Shown here: piece by piece, positions 22,201-35,300 of the stretch | Layout of the letters: every line of letters begins with the position of its first letter | How positions within the stretch are numbered: position 1 is the first letter of the stretch | Origin: Dromaius novaehollandiae | Taxonomy: Eukaryota; Chordata; Aves; Casuariiformes; Dromaiidae | DNA: 64,000 nt | Reading direction: 5' to 3' | Assembly (NCBI RefSeq): GCF_036370855.1 | Contig: NC_088101.1 | Coordinates: 937,501-1,001,500 of the forward strand | Notes under the pieces: generated by a model | The model's database searches: none | What the model saw: only the letters and a program-made list of their open reading frames with translations | What the model was told of the DNA's origin: nothing | Program-made: the position numbers and the translations under genes

Positions 22201-25084
22201 AGAAAATATTCAAGATATGCCAAAACTGGGTTATTCCCCTGTATCAGGAACACAACTCCATTGCACTTGGACACAACAGGTCCAAATGTCCTTTGCCTTT
22301 CTTTTTTCCCTGCCAGGTGTTGGCCCCTTGTTATATGGCCCCATATTGCCCGTACATACCACGGAAATGCAGTGCATGCAGAACAGCTGACCTCGCATTC
22401 CTCCCTCAGGCCTGTCGCTGCATTAGAAATAGCCTCACTGAAATGTCTGAACTTGCAGCTTCATTGCTGAGTTCCCCAACTGCCAGGATTTGGGATTTAA
22501 TAGCTGGCACTGAGAATGCTTGCATCCTTTCCCATGGCAAACACTAGTTGTACCTGGGGTGTTGTTGCCTGTTGTGTTTTTTGCCATCTTTGCTGCCACA
22601 GCAGTAATCAGAATGAGGTATAACTGCAAAGTTTGTCTTAGGACATATGCAAGGCCACTGAGCTATTTTGCAAAGTCCTTTGAGTTTTCTGCTCCTTTTC
22701 CTTCCATGACAAATGCCTGATCTCTGGTTTTAAGTGGGAAGCTAATGGTTATGTAGCTATGGGCTGGCACTGAGTTCCTTGCTCCTCCTTTCATCCTCTT
22801 GCCATTTATCTGACCTCCCCAAAGTAACCTGTGGGTCCTTGAGACCCCTAACATCATGTTGAATACTCTTGGCAGTTGTAGAGGAGAGGAAATTGTTGTA
22901 GATTAGGTGCCCGGTGGAGAAACCAGGGTCAAAGAATCTGGAGATGTGTCTTGGAGGCCTGCAGGAGATGGAGGAAAAGGCACTCCCATCTTTTGGAGGC
23001 ACCCCGGACGATCTGGGCAGCACCAGCAAGACCTTACCTCTTGCTGCCTGGTACAGAAGGCTCACTTTCGGGCATGCTTTTGGAGGGCAGGCAGGAAGTG
23101 CTGCATACAGATGGCTCAGGCTGGCTCTTGCAGACTTTCACCCAGAGGCCTGCCTTTGAGGGATGGAGCAAGGATATTGCTCCCAAGGCATGCTCCCAAG
23201 GCACAACCCCAAATCTGGCAGCAAAGATGACACAGATTTTCCAGGATGTTCACCAAAGACCTTGGGAAACAGTGGTGGTTTATACCTTGGCCCCTGAATA
23301 AACATTTGCATGTCTTTGCTAACTGCTGCTGATATTCTTCCCCCACCCCTGATTCAACCAGACATACCTTTGTTTTTGCATGCCAGCAATGCCTCAGGAG
23401 CTGGGCAGTTATCAGAAGACAGTGAGTCACCTAAAACATCTGCTAAACACATTCTGTAGGAGCTCATCTTACTCAGAGGACAAATTCCCGCTCTTTTGGC
23501 TCCTCTGAAAATTTTCTACCCACAGAGTATGCAGCTGCTCTGGGACCCATTTTGGCCTGTCTCAATGAGGGATGCAGTCGCTGCAGTGCAACAGAGCTAG
23601 AAGACAAACCCAGCAGCTACAAACCAGGGCTTTTTCTTACATCCAGGAAGAGGCCTATATCCATTCCCAATACTTGTTTTTAAAGATAGTGATGGGCTTT
23701 TTATGGCAGAGGTTCCCTTTCAGTCCAGAGTTTGTCCAACACGTTCCTCAGTGGTCTGCAACCAGGTCTCCTTTGTGCAGTGGGAATGTAATATCTGTAA
23801 CCTGAGAGCCTTTCAAACTTGGAAGCAGACCCATGATCTTTTGAAGAGTTGTCTCTAGACTTTTTCTATTTTTCACCACAGAAAATATTCCACCTTCTGT
23901 TTTCTCTAAGGAAAATCTCATCATAAAGATTAGGTTCTGTGCTGGTAGCTTGTGATATTGATGTGTTTTGGGGATGTTTTCTCATACAGTATTTGGGATG
24001 GAGCTGGGCAGCTCTGCGATCAAAGCACACTAATGGAGACAAAAGATCCCAGAGATTCTGTAAGAGGTGCAAGAGGGTGTTGGTAAACCCTGTTTCACTG
24101 TTTGGTAGTGTCAGACTAATCTCCCTGCCGCTTATGCTTAATTATTAATTTTTTTTGGAAGTGAGCAGCATGATTTGAAAGCAGCATGGAGGCATGGACT
24201 AGGTTACAGAGCAGATCTTTGCTAACAGACCTCTGAACCTTGCATAACACCAAACACAGAATTTCACTGGGTGACTTGTGTCTCCAGCCCAATAATGTGC
24301 CGAAGGGCCTTCCCCTGTGGGGCAGACCTTTCAGAAAGACATCCAGCTTGATGACAACTACAGTTGCAAAACTAAACAAGATCCAGTTCAGACCTGTGTG
24401 GTGACATTCCTGCTCTTTTTCTACCTTGGCTAGAGTCATTTCTATACTGCTCTGTAAATCATGACCCAATGATAAAATATCAGGGGGGACTGGGTTTGTT
24501 GGTGCCACTCTTGAGAGGCTTTAATCTTACTTTAGTAAAAACAACCCTTGGGGAGGGGGATTGCACAGAAACATGCAGCATATCCACCCCATCTCTCCAT
24601 GTTTTTTTCTGCTACAGCTCTGCTCCAGTGGTGTCTGCCTGTTGCATGTTACGACCTGGCACTGGACCTCGGCATTTCAGTCTTTCTAGCAGTGATGGAA
24701 CTCGTGTCTCCTGTTCTTGCTCTGTTTCAGGGTTGAGGGGTTTTTCGCCATGCTTTGTGTGGACCTTCTCTGCAGGCAATATCCACCACAGGACAGGCAG
24801 TATTGCACTCTGGTTGTAAACTGGTCTTCTCATCAGCATTATTTGGATGCCTGGTGCCTTGTCTCAGCCTTGCATGCTGTTTGTGCTGAGCTGCTGCTTT
24901 ATTTAGGGTGTGAATACACCTCACACACACACACAGCACTAACAGCCCTGTGCTGTGCCTGGGAAGAAGAAAAAGGAGATTACTGAGGTACAGTATGAGA
25001 AAGGTCAATAAAACCATGTATGCTAGAGAGGGACCGAGTGTGCATGGCCTTCACAGCACAAGACCTAGGAGGTATTGAATAGAG
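22201..25084. other. Intergenic, no gene recognised
   Basis: AT-balanced noncoding-looking sequence. Some parts may be further decayed LINE sequence, but I could not assign them. A short ACAC run is present near 24922-24935. Confidence 0.45.
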
Positions 25085-25410
25085 CTAGCGGGTGCCAGGT
25101 TCAAAACAAGCCAGAAGAGATGGTTTTTCACCCAGCCCAGCACCGAGCTGCAGAATTGCATACTGCAGGATATTGCAGAGGGTGAAAATTTACATGCACT
25201 CCAGGGGACGCTAGAAATGTTCATGAAAGAGGGATCTGGAAATATTAAATCCAAAGACACCAACTTTGGCCCAAGAAGCCCTGCAAGCTGCTGAAGGCCA
25301 GGAGGCTATATCGGTGCAGACAAACTGTGCATGTTGTCTGTCATCCATCACACCCTCTGCACCAGAAAGCTGGTAGATGTTATGGACCATAGGTCCTAAA
25401 TGGCTTTTGG
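25085..25410 (+). mobile_element. Old CR1/L3-like LINE 3' end
   Basis: Blocks in CR1/L3 order: ggttcaaaacaagccagaag, then ggtttttcacccagcc, then gagctgcagaattgc, then ctgcaggatattgcagagg, then ctagaaatgttcatg, then tatggaccataggtcct. This is the familiar older amniote CR1 3' region, strongly diverged. Confidence 0.65.
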
Positions 25411-28400
25411 GAGGTGCATCCTTCAGCTAGACATGACTAAAACGTCCAGCTAGTCTGCTCTGTCCCCCATTTGCTTAAAGGCTCTCCAGAAGCATCAACT
25501 GACTCTGCATGGCTGGATCCAGGGCACATGTGGGTCCCCACTGCGAGGGGCCAGAGCTGCAGAAGAGGGCTTTAAAATGTAAAGGGAACGAGCACATGGA
25601 AACGCTGATGTTTCCTCACAGGCATGCCTAGGCTCACGGGTGTGTCTGCCTAGACACAAGGCATGCCTGTTAGCTAATTGTGTTTTGCTGTTTTCTTAGA
25701 TTGCACTGAAGACATAATTTGCATTCAATTGCCTCCACTCTCCTGTGAGGCACTGCAGGCTGCAAACTTTTAGGAGTAATGGCCACTGAGTAAGCAAATA
25801 GGTCACCCTGGCACCTTTCTGGAACTGGGAGAACACACACTGGACATAAGAAGCTTCTTCTTTAGCCTGGGCGCTTTGCCAATCTGTTTCTAGAGGTGGT
25901 ATGACCCTGCTGGAGGCTGAGGGGCCCTTGAGAGTACCCTCATTCAGAAAATGTCCTAGGAGGGATGTGTGCCAGTTCTCTTGTGGTTACAGCTTGCTCT
26001 GAAATCTACCGGTCTTCCCCAAACTAAGCCCCCTTTGGGGATTTTGCAGGCTGGGGGGGCAGCAGTTCTGGGGTGTTACCTGTACCCGCTGCTTCCTGAT
26101 AGCTTAGTCCTTGACAGCCATGCCACGTGCTTCAGACGGTCTTCTCTGAATAACTGCAAATGCTCCAGACGTATTGGCACAGATGTTAGTTCTGATAAGT
26201 GAAGATCTATGTTTTTTGCAGTGAAACTTGATGTTAAATGTAGCCCTGGGAAGGGGAACAGTCTCTTTCAGAGTGAGAAGAGACCCTGTGGTCGATACTA
26301 GGTTGGTCCCTCTCCATAGGTAGCTCCAGAGCCCAAACGGCCTTTAAAAATTGCACCACCCTAATGTCAACTTGGGGCTCAGGTGGTCACATTCCCTTCA
26401 ACCCCGTGCAGGTCTGTGTGCTTTGGAGTCCTTGCAGGCTTGTCCCTGCAGGGCAGTAGAGGTGAGCTACCCCGAGCCCCCTCAGACATCCCCTCTGTGG
26501 AAGCTGGGGCTGACCTGCCCCAGCGTGGGGAGACTCTTTCCTGTCTCCATGTCGTGGCTGGTGTGAGCCCAGTCCTGTACTGCCCAGGGCTCAGACTGGC
26601 TTTTGCCCACTGTACTCACATGTACCCTTTCTCCCCATTGCTTGAGTCAGGCTACCCTGTGCGGGGGGGTGGGGATTTGGATCTTGCCCCCATACCAGCC
26701 CCTTGAGCTGTCGCTGCTCATGGAGGAGTGAATATCTACATGGGGAAGAGGGGGTGGTGGTGTGATTTACTTTTAAACTTTCCAGAGAGGCATTCCTGCC
26801 TTTCAAAGTCCTATTTGTGGTGGCCCAGGAGGCAAATTCCTTTTGCAGGTTGCATAATTTGCGGAGAAAATTCTGCAATGGTCCGGGGCGGTTTGCTGAC
26901 TCACACCTACTCTACACTCCTCTTAGCGGCTCTGTCCTCCCTTGCCTGATGGAGCAGGACATGCGGCGTTTAAGACTGCACCTATCCAAAGTCCTTCTTA
27001 CAGCCTTAGGGTGACATGCACTGCCTGGGCTGCCTTGGCAGGTAAAAGGGGACGGACGTCCCCCTTTCTGCCCATGCTGTTTCACACCATTGTCATCTCC
27101 CAGCCCCAGTTTCTGGGACACTGATTTTTGTCTCTCTCTTGTTTACCCACCCTGGCCACAGAGGAGTCCTTGGGTGCTATCAGCATCTGTTTGGGCTAAC
27201 CCAAGTGCTTTGCCTTATTTTTCATACTTTCCCTATCAATGTACATATCCTTGGGTATGGGGAACGCGCTCCCCGCCCTTTCCAGCTCTTGAAATCATAG
27301 CTGGGGGTGCACCCTTGTTCCCAGGGCTAACGGCATGCAATATAACCGGGTGGCTGGAAACCTCTTCCCCGTGGGAGCCTGAGGAGATGGGGCACAGGCT
27401 ACAGGTACCCCATGGGTACCAAACCGCATGGTCCAGGTCATGTGCAGCTCCGGTCCTCCCAGGCCCTTCCACGTGGCCCGCTGGACCAAGCTGCACCAGG
27501 GAGAGGGGCGAGAGCCAGTGTGTTTCTCCACTCATTCTTGTCCTCCGAGGGAACCGTGTTTGAAGGTTTGCTGTCTTCCCCGAGTCATGGCAAAATCAAT
27601 CCCAAATATTCTCTTTGAAGCTCTTCACGTGGTGCTGAAGTGCTCTCGCCTTCAAAGCGGCTGCTGGAGACAGACAGGCTGCTTAAAAGACACTCGAGCG
27701 CTCTCACATCATGTTCAGGCTGTATTAAAATTTTACCTGGCTGTTTTGCACCTCAGATGAATTACAGTCGCTACTGAAAAGCATCTTGGGGCGGGGGGGA
27801 AGGGGGGGGCACGTGTGCAAGGAAGGGCTTTTGAAAGAGATTATTAATGCACGGAGACATCTTGGTGTCAAAGAGAGGCCCTGAATGGCAGCTCTTTGCT
27901 GTTTGCCTCCGCGCTCATTAAAAGTGAAGCATAGAGCTGCCGAAGAGGCGAGCAGAGCACAGGGAGGACATGGCTGCTGCCCAGCCAGGGATGAGCCCAG
28001 GGAGATGGGTGCTGGCTGTCTCCGAGAGGCAGTTTCAGGTTACGGGTTTAATGCCTGTCTCCCTTTGGGAGGCTGCAAGGCAGCGGCAAGTCGTTTCTTG
28101 ACGCACAAATAATTAAAAAGAGGGCGTGGGGGGAAGATGAAGAAAGCAAACACCTCCGTGGGCTCTGGATGCGGCCGCCTCTGCAGCTGCTCACCCAAGG
28201 CACCTCTTGTGGAGAGAGTTTCACCCAGGGAAAATTGCGCCAGGGGCGTCAGGCTCCTTGGGGGATCCAGTTTGGAAGCATGCGTGAGATTTGCCCTCAG
28301 TAGCTAGATATAATGAAACTTTACTCCCTCTTTTGAAGGAAGGGCCAACGTCCGGGCGTGGAATGGGTCTTTTGGGTGTTATATGAGGGGTTACAGCCCC

Positions 28401-31400
28401 CTTTTGGCTGGTACCCGGGGTTTCCATTTCATGGTGGAGAGAGAGGGCTATGAGGGGAGGCAAAGGGGCAGGGACGCCCTCATTCTCCTGCTAGTGGCAT
28501 CCTTGGGCAAAAGCAGAAGTTGTCACGTGATGTCTGCTTGCATAGGGGGAGAGGCCAGCTCTCCACTGCATCCATTTGCTCCAGGTTTGTCATCACCTTG
28601 TGAGTCCTGCAGACTCCTGTCGGGTCCCTCAGCCTTGTTTTCTGGAGACGGAGTGATTATTTTTACTTTTTTTGTCCGCGGGGCAGAGAAATGCACGATT
28701 TAGCCTTTTGTTCTGTCTGGAAAATTCATTGCCTCCCTGCATCACCCAAGTTTTGTTTGAAATAGGCTGTCTGAAGCCATCACCCTACCATCAGACTTGC
28801 CTAGTGATGCCTCTTGGACCAAGCAGAGAGGCCAGGCCAGGAACCGAGCGTCTGCAGGTCCCCCGCTGTGCCGGTGGGGTGGGAAGCATCCTCCTACCAG
28901 TTCCTTGGAGGTGGAGGTGGTGGTGAGGACTAAGCGGCTGGCCTGGCATGCAGCTCCCGTCTTGACCCTCGGGAGCTCCCTGTCCTTCTCCCTTTTGGCA
29001 CACGTGCCAGGTGTCAGTGCAGGGGCTGCCTTTGCTGGACACAATCCAGCACAGCAGCTTGTTGAGGGGCGGGAGAAACCCTGGCATTGCTCCTGGAGGG
29101 GGAGGGTGCTTTTGTATCCCTGCTCGCTACCTATTTGCTCTAGAGCTAGCGAGCAGGGGGGGCACCAGGTGTGTTTTCTTCATAATGATTTTCCTCTTTT
29201 CTTAGACTGCACCACTGAGCCAAGCACCAAACCAAGGGCTCTCTGTATCCCTTGGGAGTAAAATGCCCCCAGATTGAGCCCATATTTCTTCCTCCTGAAT
29301 CTGGAACATGCTGTTTGGGAGGGAAGGCACATACAGGCCATGTCTACCCTACTCTCACCCTCCCTGCCCTGGCTCATTCACCACAGCCATGCTCTTCAGC
29401 TTGTATTGCTGCCTGTCACCCTGCTGACACCATCAGAGAAAAACTCTGGTTTGCCTTGGCCAGAAAACTTTCCTTGCAAAGTAAAAAGCCAGTTCAGGGC
29501 TTTTCACTTGAAGAGAAAGAGAGAGAGAAGAATAGACTTGAAAGCAAATTCCCCCCCCTTTTTTTTTTTTACTATGGGTGAGAGCTTTTCCCACGCTCCA
29601 TTGGAAGCAGCGCCAGGAGCAAACCTTCCCCGGTGCCTGTAAACAGCAAACTCCAGTGAGAAGCAAGGAAAAAGCCAGTCTTGTTGCACAGCTGCAGAAA
29701 CCAGTGGCGTGCTTTCCTGCGGTGCCTCATGCCTGCGTGCCTGCTGCTTCTGCATTGATGGCTCTTCCAGATCCCTCTTGGCCGCACCATTGGGAGGCTA
29801 GCTGCATTTCCAGAGCCCGCTTGGAGCCCCGACAACATGGTGCTTTGTAAGGAGGCAGGTGGTGCTCGCTGCGGCCAGAAACGTTGCTCCAAAGCGCTGG
29901 AAGCTACTGCTTCACCGGTGATGTTCCTTGTTTGGCAGCCAGACTGGGAAGAGCCTGGCGGGTTTATATCCCAAGGTGGCACCCAGGGAGGTGCTTAACA
30001 CTTGTCCGCGACATTCGCTTGGTGCTGGCCAGGGACCATTAGCTGGCTCTGTAGGACCTTTGCTTCCCCATCTGTGGAAGGCTGAGAAAACAAGTCTGGT
30101 GTGCTGTGTTTCCCGCACCAGTCGCCTTGTCTGCCCCAAGCCCCCTCGCCTACTAACCTTTGCCGCTCTGATTTCTGCCTCCTGCCTTTCAAAGAGAGCG
30201 AACATCTTGCCGTTGGCAGGCCTCGGCCCTGGCATCAGGAGCGACCTTTTCCAAAGCAGCCGGTCTCCGACAAGGCTATGCAAAACCCGTCCATGTATGG
30301 TAGAGCTGGCCCTTGTGGCTCACACCCCCGAAACCAGTTCAGCAGCTCTCTGAGTGGAGGAGGCCTGTTTCTGGCTGCGGCTGCCCAGCACATGAAAGGC
30401 CGCATACGTTTAAACGCCCCCGAAAGACAGACGAGAGAGTTGAGGGCAGCTTTTGAAGATGAGGAGCCAGCTGAGGTCAGGGGTTTTTTTTTAATTGATC
30501 AATGAGAAATTGGGTTTCTCGCTCCCCACTCTCCCTGCCCGGCCTTTGGACTCGCTTGTAGAAAGCTGTGCTGACAAGTGCCGTAGCCCGCGCGCACCCC
30601 TATCTGCTCCGGTGATCTGCCTTTGTTTGGCTGCCAGCTTTCTGCACCTGCGTGCAGGTATGCTCTCACTCTCCGCCATGGGGAGTCCCTCCCTCTCCCG
30701 GCCCGTGGGCAGCAAGGGAGTTTTGGCCAGGTCTGGGCAGCAAGGCAGTGCTTCCCCACAGCAGCAGCCAGGGGTGGCTACGAGCCATCGGTGGCCCGGC
30801 GATGTGCGGGTGGAGCACAAGCTGCCCTGCCCGCATCCCTCTGATGGCAGCGGGAATATGGGACTGCCCACATGTTTTCTTTGCTAATTGAGCACAAATT
30901 TTATTAGCTAATCCCACCTCTGAATCCCCCAGCTGTTCAAAGCTTAGCAAGAGCAACCACACACGCCAGCTGGGAGGCTGTGCCTGTGTCCTGTTGGGAC
31001 AAGGATCAGCGAAACAAAGTGTGTGGGTTTCATTTCTTCTTACCGTATTTTTTTTTTTTTAGTAATGTATAGCCCACTGCCATCACCCTCTCTCCCATCC
31101 ACAAGGAATGCGTGGCACAAGAAGAAAACATTGCCACCAGGCGAGGGGGGCAGACCTGGGAAGCCACCGGCCGAGGACGCGTGGAGTTAACGCCGGGTAG
31201 ACCCCTGCTCTCACGCCCGTTTGGCATTGCCTTCCTTGCACCGCTGGCTGTGACGGGCCACTCGGGAGCTGCTGCCCTCTCCCCGAGGGACGCTGAGGGT
31301 GCCAGCGGGTTCTGCGGCACTGCCGCTGAGGTCCCCAGGGCAGCGGCTGGAAGCAGCTGAGGGCCTCGAGCTCTGTCGCACTCACTCTCCCCACCGCCTC

Positions 31401-34400
31401 GGGCTGTGTGTTGAACAGGCCACCGAGAGGACTGTTACCGCCGCTGTGACTCTGGCTGAGGACAGCGGGCGCTTGTCTGTGCGCACAATAGCACTTTCGC
31501 TTGGTGTCATGCGGTGATGGAGGAGAACTCGTGCTGGCCGGAGACCAAGAAGGCTGGATTTGATTCCAGGCGCTGACCGTGGCCAGCGTGGGCTGCAAGT
31601 ATTCACCGACTACACAGGAAGGGAACTACAAACTGAGCAAACACGCTCAAGTGCATTCCCTTTCCAGGAGGCACCGTAGCAGCCCGGCCGCCGCTCTGGG
31701 CCAGTCCATCCTCTTCGGAGCCACTGTAAGGAAGAGATGAGATGATGCAGCTTTGCTTTTCAAAGACAGGCAGTGACTGAATCGGTAAAATCTCTTCTGT
31801 GTAATGCCCATTTGCTAGAGCTTTTTTAGCCTATTCTCCCACCCCGACTACCCCAAATGGGAGAGGAGGCCAGAGCAGCTGTGGCTGTCCCCAGCCCCGG
31901 CGTACAAAGCCCGCTTGTTGCCCGCACTGTCATACGTCCCCGCACCCCCTCCCCCTGCCCAGCCCAGCCACAACCGCTTCATCCCGCAAGCACAAACCGA
32001 GCATCCATCAAAAGGGCTATTATCCTGTGATTTCTTAACAGCCACTGTTGCTCTTTGGTATGGAGCACCGAGCTCCCCCTTTGACACAGTCCCCCAAGCC
32101 ATGAAATAGCAGTGCCTGTCGCTGATCAGCATGCTGATTTGTGGCCTTTCTCTGCGGCGGCGGGGAGGTGGAGGCTGCTGCCTGTGCACGGGGTGGCACT
32201 GGTGATTTTGGCCCTCACCCTAGTCGTACAGGATAGACAGGTCCCCATCCCTGCAGGGACCTCCTGTAGGGATCAGGCTTTAGGCCTCCAGATGTTAGCA
32301 GGGAGGTAACTCCGGAGGAGGGTGGTTCAGAGACCACATTAGGGTTTAACTCTTTGTGGCTATGCTTTTAACCCACTCTTCCCAAGAACAAGGGGCTGGA
32401 TTTTGAAATTTTTTTGGATTTGGGTATCCTGGTGTTGCTCTGAACAGCAGAGGCACCGAGGGCCCAGGTATATTCTCTCCCTATGGCAAGATGGGGTGGT
32501 GACAACCTCCACAAGACCGAGGGGAAGTCCTGGGGGGTGGGAGGCAGGTGCTGCTGGGAGAAGCCTGCACATCTGTTCTTCTGGTTTGCAGCTCCTGCAG
32601 GAAAGGGAGGGTTGGTGGAGAAATGCTGCAGGTGGGTTCGAAACAGGGCATGGCAAACAAGGTGACCAACATCTGGAGTGGGAAAAGTGTCTTGTGTGCA
32701 TGGAGAAGCTAATTGCAGGGACATGCACATTGAACGAAGCAGCCTGTTGACTCCCAGGGAGTATTAACATCCCCCAGAGCCTCCTGATCCTTCACCCTTT
32801 ACTCTTTTGTCAGGCAGGTGGTAGGTACTGTCACTGTTGCCCATCACTCTATCACAGGTGCATTTTTGCTGCTGGATGAGGCCAGGTGAACTAGTCGCAG
32901 CACAGGGTGCCATCTCATTTCCACTCAAGATACCTCACAGCTGATGCCATGGGTAAAGCCTGGAGTCCGGGAAGGGTGCCGGGGAACAAGCCCCAACACA
33001 ATAAGACCCACGGCCAGGAGGAGATCTGTGTGCTGCAGGTGGAAATGGGGATTGGCACAATCACACCATACGGAGAATAAGTAATAAAAGGTGTTGGAGA
33101 GCCCTTTTTTGTTCTTTCTTTAAAAAACCCCACCTCCCTCTGCCCAGTTTGCTGGCCTCAAGCAGTGCTGAACCCATCCCCAGAGAGCTTTGCTGCTGTT
33201 GCCTGACCACATAGACATTCCCTCTCCATTTAGGCCTTTGTTTTCCTCGTCGTTTGGGGGGGTTTCTCTTATAGCTAGCTCTTTGAAAACCAGGTTTGGT
33301 GATGCCCTCACTTCTGCTGGTGAGGAACGGTGCCTGAAGTCCCTGTCAGCTGGAAGTGCCCGTAAGCCTCCAGGGCTTCTCCAAGTCACATGCCTTTTTG
33401 CTGAGCCAGCGTTCTGGAAAACAATACTTTGGGAGAAATATGTTTGGCTGGGGCATATTATCATGTCTTAGTGGGCTTTGTATAGTGATCTGCATTTGGC
33501 CAGGCTTTCTATCAGAAGCTTTCTTGGCCATTGGCCACTTAAATGAACAATGATGAATATCATATTGGAGCAGCTATGGGAGTTTCCACCTACCCCAAAT
33601 TGTTCTGGACTAAAAGCTGTCCTTCTTGGTCTTAGGCTTAAAGAAAGGTTGTTTGGTTTGTTAGAATATGAGGCTATGTTATTTTCCACTCAAATCTTTG
33701 GACATAAAAAGGATGATTTTACTAGAAAAATAGATTTTTCTTTATCCTGTATCCCAAAGCCTCTGGCATTGGAAAGATTTTTCCACCTGGAATGAACATT
33801 TCAAGACAGTTCACCAATGCTGTAAACAGAGGGGTTTAGCAACATGGCCATTTTCCAGTGTAATTGGGGTTATTTGCACCAGGCGCATGACCCAGGAAAT
33901 ACCGAGACGTCTGCCCAGCAATTCGGCAGCCACGGCCACCCTGCTTCCAGGTGAGATGCTGATGGATAGTAACTGTTTGCTTTTCCTGGTCCTGCCAAAG
34001 AGGTTCCAGCTTTGCCGTAGCCACTCTCCCCACGACTGAGCACTCAGCAGGTCCATGGCCATCCCGGTGCGAGCCTAGGACAAAATTTAATTCCAGTTTT
34101 CCTTCTCTCAGGTTCCCCTGACTCATCCGATGGCCCCTCACAGAGAAGCCACATTGGGAAAACTGTAACGCCCAACAAGATGCTCTTTTTAAAGCTCCAG
34201 GTTTCAATTTCACGCATTTGAACATCGGGAAGTTTACCGTCCTCTGAAATTAAGCAGCCATAAAGACCTCAGCTGCAACCTCAGCTGTGATGGTTGAAAC
34301 CAGCTTCTCTGACCCCAATCTTTTAAGACAGTGGAAATTTGGGCCATTCATTTTCCCTGCTCGCTTTCCCCTCACGTAGCTGAGACATTGCTCTGGGCTG

Positions 34401-34486
34401 CAAGAGAGATTTCTGTCATGATTAACGCATTTCTGAGAGCTAATTTACTCATTCGACTGGCTGCGCTGGCACCGGAATCCTGAATG
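25411..34486. other. Intergenic interval upstream of PRAG1
   Basis: About 9 kb with no recognised gene. Local features are short homopolymers (29551-29570 C/T run, 31051-31062 T run) and a moderately CpG-rich patch near 31100-31600. AT-rich stretches with TAAT-type homeodomain cores occur near 30880-30940. These could be enhancers, but the sequence alone does not show it. Confidence 0.5.
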
Positions 34487-34487
34487 C

Positions 34488-34538
34488 AAAAAAAAAAAAA
34501 AAGAAAAAAAAAGAAAAAAAAAGAAAAAAAGAAAAAAA
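34488..34538. repeat. A-rich (A7-9 G)n simple repeat
   Basis: A run of about 15 A followed by five AAAAAAAG-type units, just before the PRAG1 CpG island. Confidence 0.9.
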
Positions 34539-34689
34539 CGCAGTGAATCAATTATGAACGAATGAGTGGTTTGAGAGAGGACGTGGTAGATGTTAAGCAA
34601 ATTTCTTGGCAGCAACAAGGAAAATTAGGCGACTGTGTTTTCCTGCGTTTCTGCTAAACGTGGGGTTTCTGCAGCGGCTGCCCAGAAAG

Positions 34690-35300
34690 AAGCGAGACGA
34701 GCAGCAGCGCGCCCTAACTGGGGGTTTTGCGAGGGGGGAGCTGGGGGAGCTGCGGGGTCGCCCCCAAGCTCCCGGGCGCCGGAGAATTTTCGGGTGGATC
34801 GGTTCCCGAGAGGGTGATTTTTTTTTTTTTTCCCCCCTCTTTTTTTCTTTTTCTGGGATGGGCGCGGTGCGGTATCTCCGGTCCGCCGTTGCGGGGCTCG
34901 GGTTTGCCGCGGGGTGGGGAGCGCGTGTGCTGCGGGGCCGGGGCCGGTGCCGCCGCGCGGGGCGGGGATGGGCGGGCCGGGGCGGGGCGGGGCGGCCGCT
35001 CGCCCCCAGCCCGCGCGGGGCCCCGCTCGCCACTCGCCCGGCGGCGGCGGCGGGAGGCGCCGGGACGGCAGCGGAGGCCGGTGAGCGGGGCCGGGGGCCG
35101 CGCGGGGAGGGGGGGGCGCCGGGCGCCGCCGCCGCCGGGACAAAGCCGCCGCCGCCGCCGCTGCGGGCCGGTGCCGCCGAGCACGTGGCCGGGCGGGGGG
35201 GGGGGGGAGCCGAGCCCCGCCGCAGCCGTCCCGGGAGCCCCGCTCAACTTTTCCCGGCCCCGAGGGGATGCCCGGAGCCCCGGAGGGGGTGGGCGGCAGC
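34690..35300 (+). promoter_or_regulatory. CpG island, PRAG1 promoter and noncoding exon 1
   Basis: Dense CpG and GGGCGG (Sp1-type) sequence with CGG and CCG triplet runs, no TATA box. A strong donor GCCG/GTGAGC lies at 35080/35081, making a noncoding first exon that ends at 35080 and splices to exon 2 at 37585. The start site was not resolved; 34.9-35.05 kb is likely. Open frames across the island are products of its GC content. Confidence 0.75.

Noticed and set aside
29252-31600. Cluster of 100-170 residue frames in the intergenic interval
   Set aside because: Overlap each other in many frames, no domain or exon pattern; expected by chance in moderately GC-rich DNA.
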